From the IMG/VR virus record IMGVR_UViG_3300025127_000158, positions 1-30,533 of that record: a stretch of 30,533 nucleotides of DNA; one strand, given 5' to 3'. Shown here in pieces: positions 16,576-24,538 of the stretch (position 1 is its first letter; the number at the start of each line of letters is the position of its first letter). The translations under genes and the position numbers were made by a program. The DNA comes from a virus. Under the pieces are notes generated by a model that made no database searches, was not told where the DNA came from, and saw nothing but the letters and a program-made list of their open reading frames with translations.

Positions 16576-17010
16576 TTAACCTGTTAATTGTCCAGCTCTA
16601 TACGAACCTGTGCCAAGTGTACCAGCAGCAGAAACATAAGAGTTTAATTGTGCGGCTCGACCGGCAGATTGATAAATGCCTGCCTGAGTGCTTGCCTGGC
16701 CGAGAGCCATAAGAGCATTGTCTTGAGCAATAGCCTTTTCCCTAGCGCCCTCTGACAAAGCAAACTTTTGCAATGTTGAGGCAGAACCAGATGTAGGATC
16801 AACACCACCAGCAGCAGATCGAGAAATAATAGCCGCAAGCGTTTCATTAAGATTTCGCAAGGCATCAACGCCTTTTTGCTTATACGCAAGAGCTTCAGAT
16901 CTGCCGCGAAGCTCTGCTTGCCTGGCTTGCTCTTCATATTGCCTGCGCTGTGCTGCACCGGCAGCTATTTGACCCGCAGCAGAAACAGCAGCAAATGCTA
17001 ATTGACTCAT
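16576..17010 (-). CDS. Small internal virion protein (gp14-like position)
   Basis: The 144-residue product starts SQLAFAAVSAAGQIAAGAAQRRQYEEQARQAE: a hydrophobic Ala-rich helix followed by a long charged helix. After that come a Gly/Ser-rich linker (SRSAAGGVDPTSGS) and further Ala-rich helices. Short phage core proteins placed after the gp12-like tail protein commonly have this layout, and the family is thought to be ejected first and to insert into the outer membrane. ATG 17010 was chosen over GTG 17025 because GGGGA lies 6 bases upstream and the start follows the previous TAA by one base. Confidence 0.7.
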   Translation of the reverse strand: MSQLAFAAVSAAGQIAAGAAQRRQYEEQARQAELRGRSEALAYKQKGVDALRNLNETLAAIISRSAAGGVDPTSGSASTLQKFALSEGAREKAIAQDNALMALGQASTQAGIYQSAGRAAQLNSYVSAAGTLGTGSYRAGQLTG

Positions 17011-17011
17011 C

Positions 17012-19582
17012 TTAATTCCCCACACTCAAACGATATTCTAAGCCCAGAACAGTCATTGCCAATGGCACATTCTGGCTTACGGTTATTTGTCCAGTACCAC
17101 TATAGCCCAGCAAGCCGTGAACGGTCTTAGTACCGGTAAATGGATCAACAGGTTTATCTAAAACATTTTCACCAAGGTTTCTAAACGGAACTTGCTTGCC
17201 GTTGATCGTCATGTTCTGAGTTCCATTGACGATTGCATCAACTTGGATAATTCTCTTTTTAAAGCCTTGAACAGATCCAGAGGATAGAGTTGGCTCGGCT
17301 GGCATGGTTTTAGCTGTCACCGTATAATCAAGGCCAGCAACGAAAGATGTTGTAGAGGCAGTGGCAAAGTCCACACGACCATCATGGCTCGCAACCTTAG
17401 TGCCATCAATAACGCCATCTCGGATTATCTTAACAACCCTATCCCTAAGACCGGTGCTAGTAACTTCTCCAGCAGCACCACCAGATACAGCTCTGTCTAA
17501 AGTAATGTCTGGATTAAACTTTTGCAGATGATAGGTATTTGTAATGTAGCTGCTTACCCACGATTCACCAGCATCATGCGCTTCCCAAAACGCTTGGACA
17601 AAAGATAATATCCTAGCATAGATATAGTTATTGCTCGTTACGTCAGTAAAGGTAATTGTTGTCGGGCCAGGCCCATAAACAATCCTAATCAAAGTAACGT
17701 CACCATTTGCATCAATAGTTATTGTTGCTGTGCCGTTGCCATATGATTCCCAAAACCCAGCATCCAAAGTGCCTACAACACCATTCTGACCAAGATCTGC
17801 CCTTGGATAAGAGTCAACAGTTTCTAGCAGCCAGGCATACACACCACCATCAGATGCGTCTTTTGTACCAGCAGCGATCTCATCTATAGCAGCAGAAAGC
17901 CCATCTGTAGTATTCCAATCCATAACGGGAGCCTTGACGATTGTATAAACATCAGACACCTCAACGCCCACGGCAATAAACTCACCGTCAGTTGTAAACC
18001 TACTAGGAGCAATCACGTTTTGGCCAACCAGAATAGAGTAAACAGCCATCGAGCCATCTGTACCGTTCACCACAAACAATCGATCTGACTCATCTGTTGA
18101 GGCAGCGCGGCGAGCGGCCAAATCAATAGGATCTTTTAGCAAATGAGAACTGAGAGCTGAAAGAGGCTGAACCTGGTAGGACGCCGTAGTATCACCGAAT
18201 TGAAACGCATTAAGAGATTTCCCCTGCCTTTGGATAAAGACAGACGCGCCGTTTAAATCTTCAACAGGAACACCAGGCTTAGAGCCAAGTCTGGTTTGCG
18301 GCCTTATAAAAAAGCTCGAAGGCGTAATGGGATCATCGCTCGTTTGTATTACAGCAAACTCACCACCAGTTGTGAATATTCGCAAGTCATTGCCTGAGAA
18401 TAAATTAACAATACTGTTAAGCTGGTTTGTGTTAATTGTTGCCTCAACAGCCTCATCAGCAAGGCCAGTGCCAGGATTAAAGTCAAAGTAGTTAATTACA
18501 TTAGATCCCCAGATCGTGTTCTGCCTGGACTTAGATCCACCAAAATATAATCGGCCCTCATGGAATGCAGCAGACTTAGGCCAGCCGCGAGTGCTTGACC
18601 ATACGTCCTCATAGCCATGCTCACTCTCCCAATTACCGGCAGTAATAGCGCTTGTGTCAAAGAAGTTTACCTCAACAACAGCCTTCATTTCTGTGGCAGA
18701 AACAAACTCCACATACCGAGCGCGGCCAAAGGTGCTAATAACTTGGGCATATTCACCAACAGCAGCAGCAGCGAATGGCTCAACCTTATATCCTGTTGTG
18801 TTGTCTGGCGCTGTAGTCCAGGCGGGATAAACAGTTAGAACCTTTGTGGAAGCAACATAATCCTCAACGTGGCGCGTTTGTCCTGAGCCTGTGCCAGATG
18901 TTAAAGTTATAAACATTCCATTTGGCTGATCATCAGATGTAAAGCTAGATGAAGATTTGAGCGTAATTGTATCAGCGCCGCCAGCCTGAGCTGTTCCTGT
19001 GTCTGTCGTTGCTGCTGAGGCTGTAATGGTGATATTGCCAGAGGTAGCGCTGGGCGTAATCGTAAAGTCTGGTTGGTGCGTATCAAACGCATAGGCATAC
19101 TGAGGCAAATTCGTCAGAGGTAGGTTTTCTAACGTCCAAGAGGTATCACTGTTTCTCACCAAGCGTTTAGTTTGTAGATCTTCATGGCAGAGAATAAGCG
19201 TATCAACCGCTTGGGTATAATTGATCTCATCAAGCATCGCAGCAGTAATATGAGTAGCCGCAATGTAATCGTTGCCAGAGGCGTTAATGTTTGTTTGCAG
19301 CACTCCAGCCTTAAAAACATAAATCCTTTGATTAACAAAAACCAAAAGATAGCTGTCGTTTACACTAAACTCGAAGGGGATGATTTTAAAATCTGTAAAC
19401 GTACCACCAAAGTCATAGATAAACTGAAGCCCGTCACGGCGACGAAACCCGCCTTGAGGCTGAATGATTACATTCGTAGCTTCTTCCAGGGCATTCTGAT
19501 ATTGCTGTAGATCCGTTCTAGCACGAATAAGCGGATCAAGCTCGCCAACCGAGAAATTGGTTTGGAACTGTATTACCCGCAT
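17012..19582 (-). CDS. Tail tubular protein B / nozzle (gp12-like)
   Basis: This 856-residue protein probably forms the distal tail tube (nozzle). Its start, RVIQFQTNFSVGELDPLIRARTD followed by LQQYQNALEEATNVIIQPQGGFRRRDGLQFI, is the hallmark of this family in podoviruses. The next regions, LILCHEDLQTKRLVR, GWPKSAAFHEGRLYFGGSKSRQNTIWGS and FFIRPQTRLGSKPGVP, are also typical of gp12-like beta-propeller proteins. Residues about 180-240 hold a Thr/Ser-rich beta insertion (ITASAATTDTGTAQAGGADTI), and about 560-720 may be a second insertion. It follows the gp11-like gene with a two-base gap, so the pair is probably co-translated. Confidence 0.88.
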   Translation of the reverse strand: MRVIQFQTNFSVGELDPLIRARTDLQQYQNALEEATNVIIQPQGGFRRRDGLQFIYDFGGTFTDFKIIPFEFSVNDSYLLVFVNQRIYVFKAGVLQTNINASGNDYIAATHITAAMLDEINYTQAVDTLILCHEDLQTKRLVRNSDTSWTLENLPLTNLPQYAYAFDTHQPDFTITPSATSGNITITASAATTDTGTAQAGGADTITLKSSSSFTSDDQPNGMFITLTSGTGSGQTRHVEDYVASTKVLTVYPAWTTAPDNTTGYKVEPFAAAAVGEYAQVISTFGRARYVEFVSATEMKAVVEVNFFDTSAITAGNWESEHGYEDVWSSTRGWPKSAAFHEGRLYFGGSKSRQNTIWGSNVINYFDFNPGTGLADEAVEATINTNQLNSIVNLFSGNDLRIFTTGGEFAVIQTSDDPITPSSFFIRPQTRLGSKPGVPVEDLNGASVFIQRQGKSLNAFQFGDTTASYQVQPLSALSSHLLKDPIDLAARRAASTDESDRLFVVNGTDGSMAVYSILVGQNVIAPSRFTTDGEFIAVGVEVSDVYTIVKAPVMDWNTTDGLSAAIDEIAAGTKDASDGGVYAWLLETVDSYPRADLGQNGVVGTLDAGFWESYGNGTATITIDANGDVTLIRIVYGPGPTTITFTDVTSNNYIYARILSFVQAFWEAHDAGESWVSSYITNTYHLQKFNPDITLDRAVSGGAAGEVTSTGLRDRVVKIIRDGVIDGTKVASHDGRVDFATASTTSFVAGLDYTVTAKTMPAEPTLSSGSVQGFKKRIIQVDAIVNGTQNMTINGKQVPFRNLGENVLDKPVDPFTGTKTVHGLLGYSGTGQITVSQNVPLAMTVLGLEYRLSVGN

Positions 19583-19583
19583 T

Positions 19584-20201
19584 TTAGTACCTTACACTAA
19601 TTAAAGAATAGTCCTCAATAACTTGGGGCGGTTTTCCTCGGCCATCAATATTCATAGCGGCTCGCATTTTGCCACCACGACCAGAATCAGCCGGTGTACC
19701 ATATGCCTCAGCTCTGAAATAATCAGCTTTAGAAATTTGATCGGTTATAACGAAAGCCAGCTTAGAAGCTAACGCATAAGTAAGCAGATCGACAAAGTAA
19801 GGCGGCATTTTGCTTTCATCTACTGTCGCCTGGTAATCTATGTAGACTTCCTCAAAGTTTGTATAGACCTGATCCTGATAGACTTCCCAGCCGTATCTTA
19901 CCGGCAACTGGCCAACGCCAGAGCTTTGAAACAACGCTATAACGCCAGAAAGCATATCGCCTGGCATTTGATAAGCATATTTCCATTCGTCTACTGGAGC
20001 AGCCGCCAATCGAGCAAGCTGTTCTTTTTGAACGCTCCAGCTCCAAAGGTAGCTTGATAAAAGTGTATCGCGCAGATCTGGATATAATCTATTGCAAGCC
20101 TGAGCCGCATCGCTTCCCTCTGTAAAAGAAGAAATGGGCGCAGCACCCAACAGGATTAGAGCATCTGAACAGATTGAGAGTGAAGTATCACCAGCGGCCA
20201 T
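19584..20201 (-). CDS. Tail tubular protein A / head-tail adaptor (gp11-like)
   Basis: The 205-residue protein matches the podovirus gp11-like adaptor that sits under the portal. Features are a helical start (DTSLSICSDALILLGAAPISSF), ACNRLYPDLRDTLLSSYLWSW (the RLY..R...L..Y.W.W pattern is diagnostic), WKYAYQMPGDML, and a C-terminal PPYFVDLLTYALASKLAF. It would form a dodecameric ring bridging the portal to the gp12-like nozzle. A near-ideal CAGGAGGG ribosome site lies 6 bases before the ATG. A stable UUCG hairpin precedes the gene. Confidence 0.88.
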   Translation of the reverse strand: MAAGDTSLSICSDALILLGAAPISSFTEGSDAAQACNRLYPDLRDTLLSSYLWSWSVQKEQLARLAAAPVDEWKYAYQMPGDMLSGVIALFQSSGVGQLPVRYGWEVYQDQVYTNFEEVYIDYQATVDESKMPPYFVDLLTYALASKLAFVITDQISKADYFRAEAYGTPADSGRGGKMRAAMNIDGRGKPPQVIEDYSLISVRY

Positions 20202-20224
20202 ATTGCCCTCCTGTTAGTGGGGAA

Positions 20225-20242
20225 GGGGAGCCGAAGCCCCCC
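20225..20242 (-). promoter_or_regulatory. Intercistronic UUCG-tetraloop hairpin
   Basis: On the minus strand GGGGGGC pairs with GCTCCCC across a TTCG loop closed by C-G, the exceptionally stable cUUCGg tetraloop, with one G-U pair in the stem. It lies just after the capsid accessory gene and before the gp11-like gene. There is no following T-run (TTCCCC instead), so a processing or 3'-end-stabilising element, or a weak terminator, is more likely than an efficient intrinsic terminator. Confidence 0.7.
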
Positions 20243-20249
20243 AACCTTA

Positions 20250-20495
20250 TTATGTAGTCAAATCAGTAACGGTTATAACGCCACTGGTATTGATTAACTT
20301 ACACAGCGCTTGACTATCACTAGCAACGACCCAAAGGGCGTCACCAGTCGTAATAAGCGCTTCAACTGTGTTGAAATAACCTGAGCCTTTAACAGTTGCC
20401 AAATTATCACTTGATGAGATGTAAGTGTACACCGCTGGAGCGTTCCCGCTCTTGGATGCATCAACTGTTGACCAGTTTGCAGATGCGAATGCCAT
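20250..20495 (-). CDS. Probable capsid accessory/decoration protein
   Basis: This 81-residue protein is beta-rich (NAPAVYTYISSSDNL; NTVEALITTGDALWVVASD; GVITVTDLTT) and lies directly after the major capsid gene with a strong TTAGGAGG ribosome site. Small proteins with the pattern 'GNAPAVYTY...A.V...GYFN....L..GD.L' are common at this locus in phages and are sometimes proposed to decorate the head or form short fibers. Function is inferred from place and composition, not from a known domain. Confidence 0.65.
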   Translation of the reverse strand: MAFASANWSTVDASKSGNAPAVYTYISSSDNLATVKGSGYFNTVEALITTGDALWVVASDSQALCKLINTSGVITVTDLTT

Positions 20496-20510
20496 TGTCT
20501 AACCTCCTAA

Positions 20511-21344
20511 TTATTCAGTGCAAGAAATTTTGACAATGCCTTCACCGTCGATCGCAATAGCGCCAGCAGAGAACATCGAGCTAACCAGGAATGACGTTTT
20601 TTCCGGAACGTAATTCACTTCGGTTTTCTGCGACATTGACTCAGCGTAGCCCATTGAATCCTGGTGCCAAGCAAAACAGGTGCGAGTAGAAGGCTTAGGA
20701 ATACCACCCTCATCACGATCACCCATAGTCAAAATGGTGAAGCCCATGAACGTATTGATCTCACCTTGGACAAGAGCCTTTACAGCAGCAAAGTCCTGAC
20801 TGGTGATTTCAGTTTCGCCAAGCAATGCGTCGAGCTGAGAAGCATGCATGAGCAGTCTGCGACCCTCGGCGGGTACGTTCTTCTCATTCAATGCTTTAGC
20901 TGTAGCGCGTAGCTTTTCAATGTTCATGTTTGTGCCAGACCCGCCAACAGTCGTTGCAACTGTAGATGTGCCGGTGGCCGCGTTCAGAGCATCAATCATA
21001 ATCTGATCCATACGACGAGCGATAGATTTAGATACGACTTGAACCAACTCAGAGCGCTCATCAAAGTTGATGTGCGATTGCTGGAAGATGTCTGAATATT
21101 CTGCCGCGATGTAATCTTCCATCGTTGCAGTTACTCGACCATAAGTCACATTCAGTGGTGTGACATCAGTTTGTGGAACGCGAAGCGTGGCAACACCTTT
21201 TCCGATTGTTGGAAACTTTACAGTATTACCGGCTACTCCGGTGCGTGTCCTCATCGTGCCGCGAAGCAGCGATTCGGCTTGATACGCTTGTTTGACCTCA
21301 GAGTCGAAAAGATCAACAAACGCCGTAGTGACGTTCTGCGCCAT
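20511..21344 (-). CDS. Major capsid protein
   Basis: This 277-residue protein builds the head shell. It starts AQNVTTAFVDLFDSEVKQAYQAESLLRG and continues with TVKFPTIGKGVATLRVPQ. The rest includes an E-loop-like region, DERSELVQVVSKSIARRMDQIMIDALN, a helix region with LRATAKALNEKNVPAEGRRLLMH, and a C-terminal P-domain strand set (NYVPEKTSFLVSSMFSAGAIAIDGEGI). These are features of HK97-fold capsids of this phage group, and the length is within the usual range. It follows the scaffold gene after a 169-base leader with a predicted promoter and nested inverted repeats. AGGAGGT sits 7 bases before the ATG, consistent with very high expression. Confidence 0.93.
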   Translation of the reverse strand: MAQNVTTAFVDLFDSEVKQAYQAESLLRGTMRTRTGVAGNTVKFPTIGKGVATLRVPQTDVTPLNVTYGRVTATMEDYIAAEYSDIFQQSHINFDERSELVQVVSKSIARRMDQIMIDALNAATGTSTVATTVGGSGTNMNIEKLRATAKALNEKNVPAEGRRLLMHASQLDALLGETEITSQDFAAVKALVQGEINTFMGFTILTMGDRDEGGIPKPSTRTCFAWHQDSMGYAESMSQKTEVNYVPEKTSFLVSSMFSAGAIAIDGEGIVKISCTE

Positions 21345-21403
21345 TGCAGATACCTCCTAATAGGTTTCAACAAAACGCTTCCGTTATCCGAGGTTTCGGG
21401 CGG

Positions 21404-21497
21404 TCGCTTGCGCGTTATGGCCGCGCCAACCAGTAGAATACTACATTCAACGGGCCGGTGCGCGGTTAGCCGTCAAGACTAAAATACACGCAAGCGA
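21404..21497. repeat. Nested inverted repeats in the capsid gene leader
   Basis: Three nested perfect inverted repeats lie between scaffold and capsid genes: TCGCTTGCG (21404-21412) with CGCAAGCGA (21489-21497); CCGCGC (21421-21426) with GCGCGG (21460-21465); and GTAG (21433-21436) with CTAC (21441-21444) around a 4-base loop. Read-through RNA from the scaffold gene could fold into one long branched hairpin about 170 bases before the capsid ATG. Confidence 0.65.
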
Positions 21498-21509
21498 TAC
21501 TTATTGCAA
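21481..21509 (-). promoter_or_regulatory. Putative promoter of the capsid gene
   Basis: On the minus strand TTGCAA (21509-21504) and TATTTT (21486-21481) are separated by exactly 17 bases, just after the scaffold stop codon. Each hexamer matches the sigma70 consensus at 4 of 6 positions. The right arm of the outer inverted repeat (21489-21497) falls inside the spacer, so a protein bound there could control it. A start near 21474 would give a 130-base leader. Confidence 0.5.
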
Positions 21510-21513
21510 GAGT

Positions 21514-22284
21514 TTAGGCTCTTTGCTGTGATTGGAACCATTGACGCTCTATCTTAGTACGCCAAGCAGCATCAGTTTTCCAACGCGGATCTGCAATCGC
21601 AACATTAAGATCTTCCTTGGTAAACTCTGGCTGCTCAACCACAGGCTTGATCGGAATGTTCTCATTCGTAAGAGCCTGGTGATACTTTAAGAACGCATTG
21701 ATCGAGTCAGCATTATTCAAAGAATATGCTATCGCCTCACGCTCAGAGTTATTGAGAGGCGCTTTCATCAAGATGCGCTCCGTCATCTGGATCTTCTCAG
21801 AGGCATTTGAGCCTAGTTTTTCCATCTCAGCGCGTTGATCGTATTCAACACTTTCTTGCTCATCCTTTGACATCGATAAGACACGACCGGCCAAATCCTC
21901 GAATGCAGCCTGGCTAATCCCGTTTTCCTTAGCCCAATCCTGATATACGGCGACAGTCGGATCGTCAGAGTCCAAACCCTGATCCGCAAGTGAAGATATA
22001 TCATACTGCTCCGGTGCTTTATGTTTGCCCGACTTAAACTTCTTTTCCAGCTCCGCGTAACTTTTCGCCAGCTTTTCAACATCAGGGCCATCCTCATCCC
22101 AAAACTTTGCAGGGTAATAGTCAGGGCGCTCCAGAGGCCCATCATCATCTTCAGATGCTTGCATCTCTTCCTGTGGCTGTTCGTGAACCGGAATAGGCGC
22201 ATCCTCTTGAGGAGCCTCTGGCTCTGCCACGTTAATCATCGGAGCATTTGCATCCGCTTCTACTACTGCCGCTTCCTCAGCCAT
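21514..22284 (-). CDS. Scaffolding protein
   Basis: This 256-residue acidic protein would direct capsid assembly and then leave the head. The first 50 residues are disordered and rich in Glu, Asp, Pro and Gln (EAPQEDAPIPVHEQPQEEMQ). Then comes a typical RPDYYPAKFWDEDGPDVEKLAKSYAELEKKFKSGKHKAPEQYD segment, shared by many podovirus scaffolds, and helical, charged remaining sequence ending with WRTKIERQWFQSQQRA. Position between the Bbp19-like and capsid genes is canonical. The start overlaps the previous gene by 8 bases, with AAAGG upstream. Confidence 0.88.
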   Translation of the reverse strand: MAEEAAVVEADANAPMINVAEPEAPQEDAPIPVHEQPQEEMQASEDDDGPLERPDYYPAKFWDEDGPDVEKLAKSYAELEKKFKSGKHKAPEQYDISSLADQGLDSDDPTVAVYQDWAKENGISQAAFEDLAGRVLSMSKDEQESVEYDQRAEMEKLGSNASEKIQMTERILMKAPLNNSEREAIAYSLNNADSINAFLKYHQALTNENIPIKPVVEQPEFTKEDLNVAIADPRWKTDAAWRTKIERQWFQSQQRA

Positions 22285-22534
22285 TATTTGACCTTTCTAT
22301 TTTTTTCTCAATCATGCGAACAATCTCTGCCATTCCCGTTCTAGCATAACCGAAACTCGCATCTTCTCCAGGGTGCCAAGTTGGTTGTTCAATCGTAACG
22401 CTGCGCAAATGGCTTAAAACCTTCTGCCCCTCAGAACTCTTAAAAACTTTACCATATAGAATATCTATATCTTCAGCTCTTGGCGCTTCACTGACAGCCT
22501 GGGTTAATCCTTCCCAGCCTTCGGGTGAACTCAT
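22277..22534 (-). CDS. Bbp19-like small structural-module protein
   Basis: The 85-residue protein has the pattern FKSSEGQKVLSHLRSVTIEQPTW followed by HPGEDASFGYARTGMAEIVRMIEKKI. This fits the small family named after Bbp19 of Bordetella phage BPP-1, which lies between portal and scaffold in many podoviruses. Its function is unknown; a role in head assembly is plausible from strict synteny. ATG overlaps the portal stop (ATGA). Confidence 0.8.
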   Translation of the reverse strand: MSSPEGWEGLTQAVSEAPRAEDIDILYGKVFKSSEGQKVLSHLRSVTIEQPTWHPGEDASFGYARTGMAEIVRMIEKKIERSNNG

Positions 22535-24093
22535 TGCATTGCCTCCATTGTGGCCCCTCCATCAGTTGCAGCGGGTGGGCCTTGTTCTGCCATCATTGCT
22601 TGCTGCATCTGTTCCATCATCATTTGCTGCTCTTCCGGTGTGGTAAGCAGTTCTTGATTTATGTTCATCTTGCTTGCGATAAATTGAGTTATGCGCGGGA
22701 TAGACAGGGCCGCTTGACCCTGTGGGCCGAGAGCATTGGCTATCTGCATAAACTGCACAATATCGTTTACCTCTTGTAGCTTTTGAGCCTGCGCTAGAGG
22801 CGCAACCGGTGTAACCTTAACCTCAACGCCATTCACCTTTAGCGGCAGATCGATGAAACCTTGCTGATCCATGATGAACAAAATGCGCGATACAATCGGA
22901 ACCATTGTCTCATCTATCAACCGGCCAAAGGCAGATCCTAGATTAGTCGCAAGTTCACGCGATCTTTCTGCAATCTCTGTTGCTGATCGAGCAGACATAT
23001 TATCAGGCGGCAGCGTGTCATCCATCAGGATCTTTTTCACGTTCATACGCAGATCATTCATCACAATCTGGCTTACGTTAAAGTCACCGGCTCTAGGGAG
23101 GGGAGCCAGTGACGCACCCTGGGGGCCACCGTTACGAGCGACACCGATAACCGAGCCAGGCTGTATCTTAATATTCTGAGGATTGAGAACGCCATCATCT
23201 GCTGCTGTATATACGCCAGCAATCGCCAAAGAAGCATTCTTGAGAACTAGCTCAACAGTTTTGTTAAGCGTCTTAATGTCAGAAATGGCTGTAACCAATG
23301 GGCCACGGCCATATATCTCACCGGCCACCTTCATATATCGAGCAACGATAAACGGTGATGACTTCATTGTTCGGTAGACAAGCTCTTGCTTCTTACCAGG
23401 CCAAATAACGTGATAGCAATAAACGGCTCGCTCATAATCATAGATAACCGCATCCATCAGATCGATCTCTTTAGATGGCGATTGCTCTATTGCCTGAGCT
23501 AGTTCACTTGTCATTTCTGCGTCAGGAAACTCTTGTGGTATCGTTTCAGCCTTCATGCGGAGCTTGCGATAAACATTATCGACATTTCCGAATGTTCCCT
23601 CTTCAATAGCAACGAGATACTGAGGGATAGGCGTAAAACGAATAGGCGTAACCTCATCACCAGGTGTCACCATCATCACCGCAGTACCCACGCAAAGATC
23701 AAGCAAGAACTCACCCATAGCCAGATCAAAGTTAGTTTGTCGCATGATTTCAAACATACGGGTGGTATAAGCATCGAGCGCTGCCTGAGCCTGTGGCTGC
23801 TGTTGCGCTGGAATGCCAGTACCGGCCTCTAGGCGACACCATTCCTTTTGCGGGGGAAACAAACCAGCTTGTATGCGATTAGCAAAGCGCTGAGTGGCAT
23901 GAATGGCTGTAGAGTCAAAGACCCTTGCCATCTTACCTTTGCCTGGCACACCGCCCTCATAATAACCTGAGTATAGGTTTCGTTGCGGTAGAGCAAACTC
24001 ATAGCAATCTTCATAGATAGAACGCCACTCATCCTTGCGAGCCTGAGCTTTGGCCTCACGTTCAATAATATCTTTTACATTCAGCCGAGCCAT
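22531..24093 (-). CDS. Portal protein (head-tail connector)
   Basis: This 520-residue protein forms the ring at the packaging vertex. Diagnostic segments of the podovirus head-tail connecting family are present. Near the N-terminus are WRSIYEDCYEFALPQRN, KGKMARVFDSTAIHATQRFA and NRIQAGLFPPQKEW. Further on come YHVIWPGKKQELVYRTMKSSPF and RYMKVAGEIYGRGPLVTAI, SDIKTLNKTVELVLKNA, and MSARSATEIAERSRELATNLGSA. The C-terminus is Met/Gln-rich (EEQQMMMEQMQQAMMAEQ), as often seen in this family. AAAGGA precedes the ATG. It couples by ATGA overlap to the Bbp19-like gene. Confidence 0.93.
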   Translation of the reverse strand: MARLNVKDIIEREAKAQARKDEWRSIYEDCYEFALPQRNLYSGYYEGGVPGKGKMARVFDSTAIHATQRFANRIQAGLFPPQKEWCRLEAGTGIPAQQQPQAQAALDAYTTRMFEIMRQTNFDLAMGEFLLDLCVGTAVMMVTPGDEVTPIRFTPIPQYLVAIEEGTFGNVDNVYRKLRMKAETIPQEFPDAEMTSELAQAIEQSPSKEIDLMDAVIYDYERAVYCYHVIWPGKKQELVYRTMKSSPFIVARYMKVAGEIYGRGPLVTAISDIKTLNKTVELVLKNASLAIAGVYTAADDGVLNPQNIKIQPGSVIGVARNGGPQGASLAPLPRAGDFNVSQIVMNDLRMNVKKILMDDTLPPDNMSARSATEIAERSRELATNLGSAFGRLIDETMVPIVSRILFIMDQQGFIDLPLKVNGVEVKVTPVAPLAQAQKLQEVNDIVQFMQIANALGPQGQAALSIPRITQFIASKMNINQELLTTPEEQQMMMEQMQQAMMAEQGPPAATDGGATMEAMQ

Positions 24094-24097
24094 TTAC

Positions 24098-24388
24098 TTA
24101 TCCTTTTTTATTCCGTTGAGCAAAGTTACGAGCCGCCTCAACAGAGCCAAATCCCCATGCCTTGAGCGCCAAAGCCTTTCTAGTAGGCCTACCCTTTTCA
24201 TCTTTCATTGGCCCCTTCATTCCAGCAAAACGAGCAGCAAATGCAACCTTGCGACCAAAATCCTTGCTATCCTTGGGGGGCGTTTTCTTAACGGGAGGCC
24301 TTAAATTAGCACCCTCCGTGCGCTTGAAATACTCACGACCCTTGCGGTTTAAACCACCTTCAGGATTCTGATAAATCTTTGCTACCAT
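24098..24388 (-). CDS. Conserved basic phage protein (DUF6321-like)
   Basis: The 96-residue, strongly basic protein contains GGLNRKGREYFKRTEGANLRPPVK, then SKDFGRKVAFAARFAGMKGPM and KDEKGRPTRKALALKAWGF. This GLxxKGR...SGAxLKxPV...SFCARMxGMKGPMKD.kGkPTRKA pattern is common in phage structural modules, including marine T4-like and T7-like phages (DUF6321). Function is unknown; a basic, possibly virion-associated or nucleic-acid-binding protein is a reasonable guess. It is immediately upstream of the portal gene. Confidence 0.75.
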   Translation of the reverse strand: MVAKIYQNPEGGLNRKGREYFKRTEGANLRPPVKKTPPKDSKDFGRKVAFAARFAGMKGPMKDEKGRPTRKALALKAWGFGSVEAARNFAQRNKKG

Positions 24389-24397
24389 CGCCCTTGC

Positions 24398-24538
24398 TCA
24401 ATTTTTAGGTTTGGCCGCTTTGCGCTTAGGAGCAGCCTTCGGTGTAGCTTCTTTGGCATCAGCTTTTACCTCTTTAGTTTTTTCTGGCGCTGGCTTTGCG
24501 CGGTGATGAACTCTAGGATCTGATTTAATCTGTGTCAT
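24398..24538 (-). CDS. Very small Lys/Ala/Pro-rich basic protein
   Basis: This 46-residue gene fills the gap between the 115-residue and 96-residue genes. It reads TQIKSDPRVHHRAKPAPEK, then KEVKADAKEATPKAAPKRKAAKPKN. The composition is histone-tail-like with no hydrophobic core, so it is probably disordered and may bind DNA or coat a protein surface. ATG overlaps the previous TGA as ATGA, with AAGG 8 bases upstream. The junction is also an A-AAA-AAA run that could allow a -1 shift fusing it to the previous protein. Confidence 0.65.
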   Translation of the reverse strand: MTQIKSDPRVHHRAKPAPEKTKEVKADAKEATPKAAPKRKAAKPKN

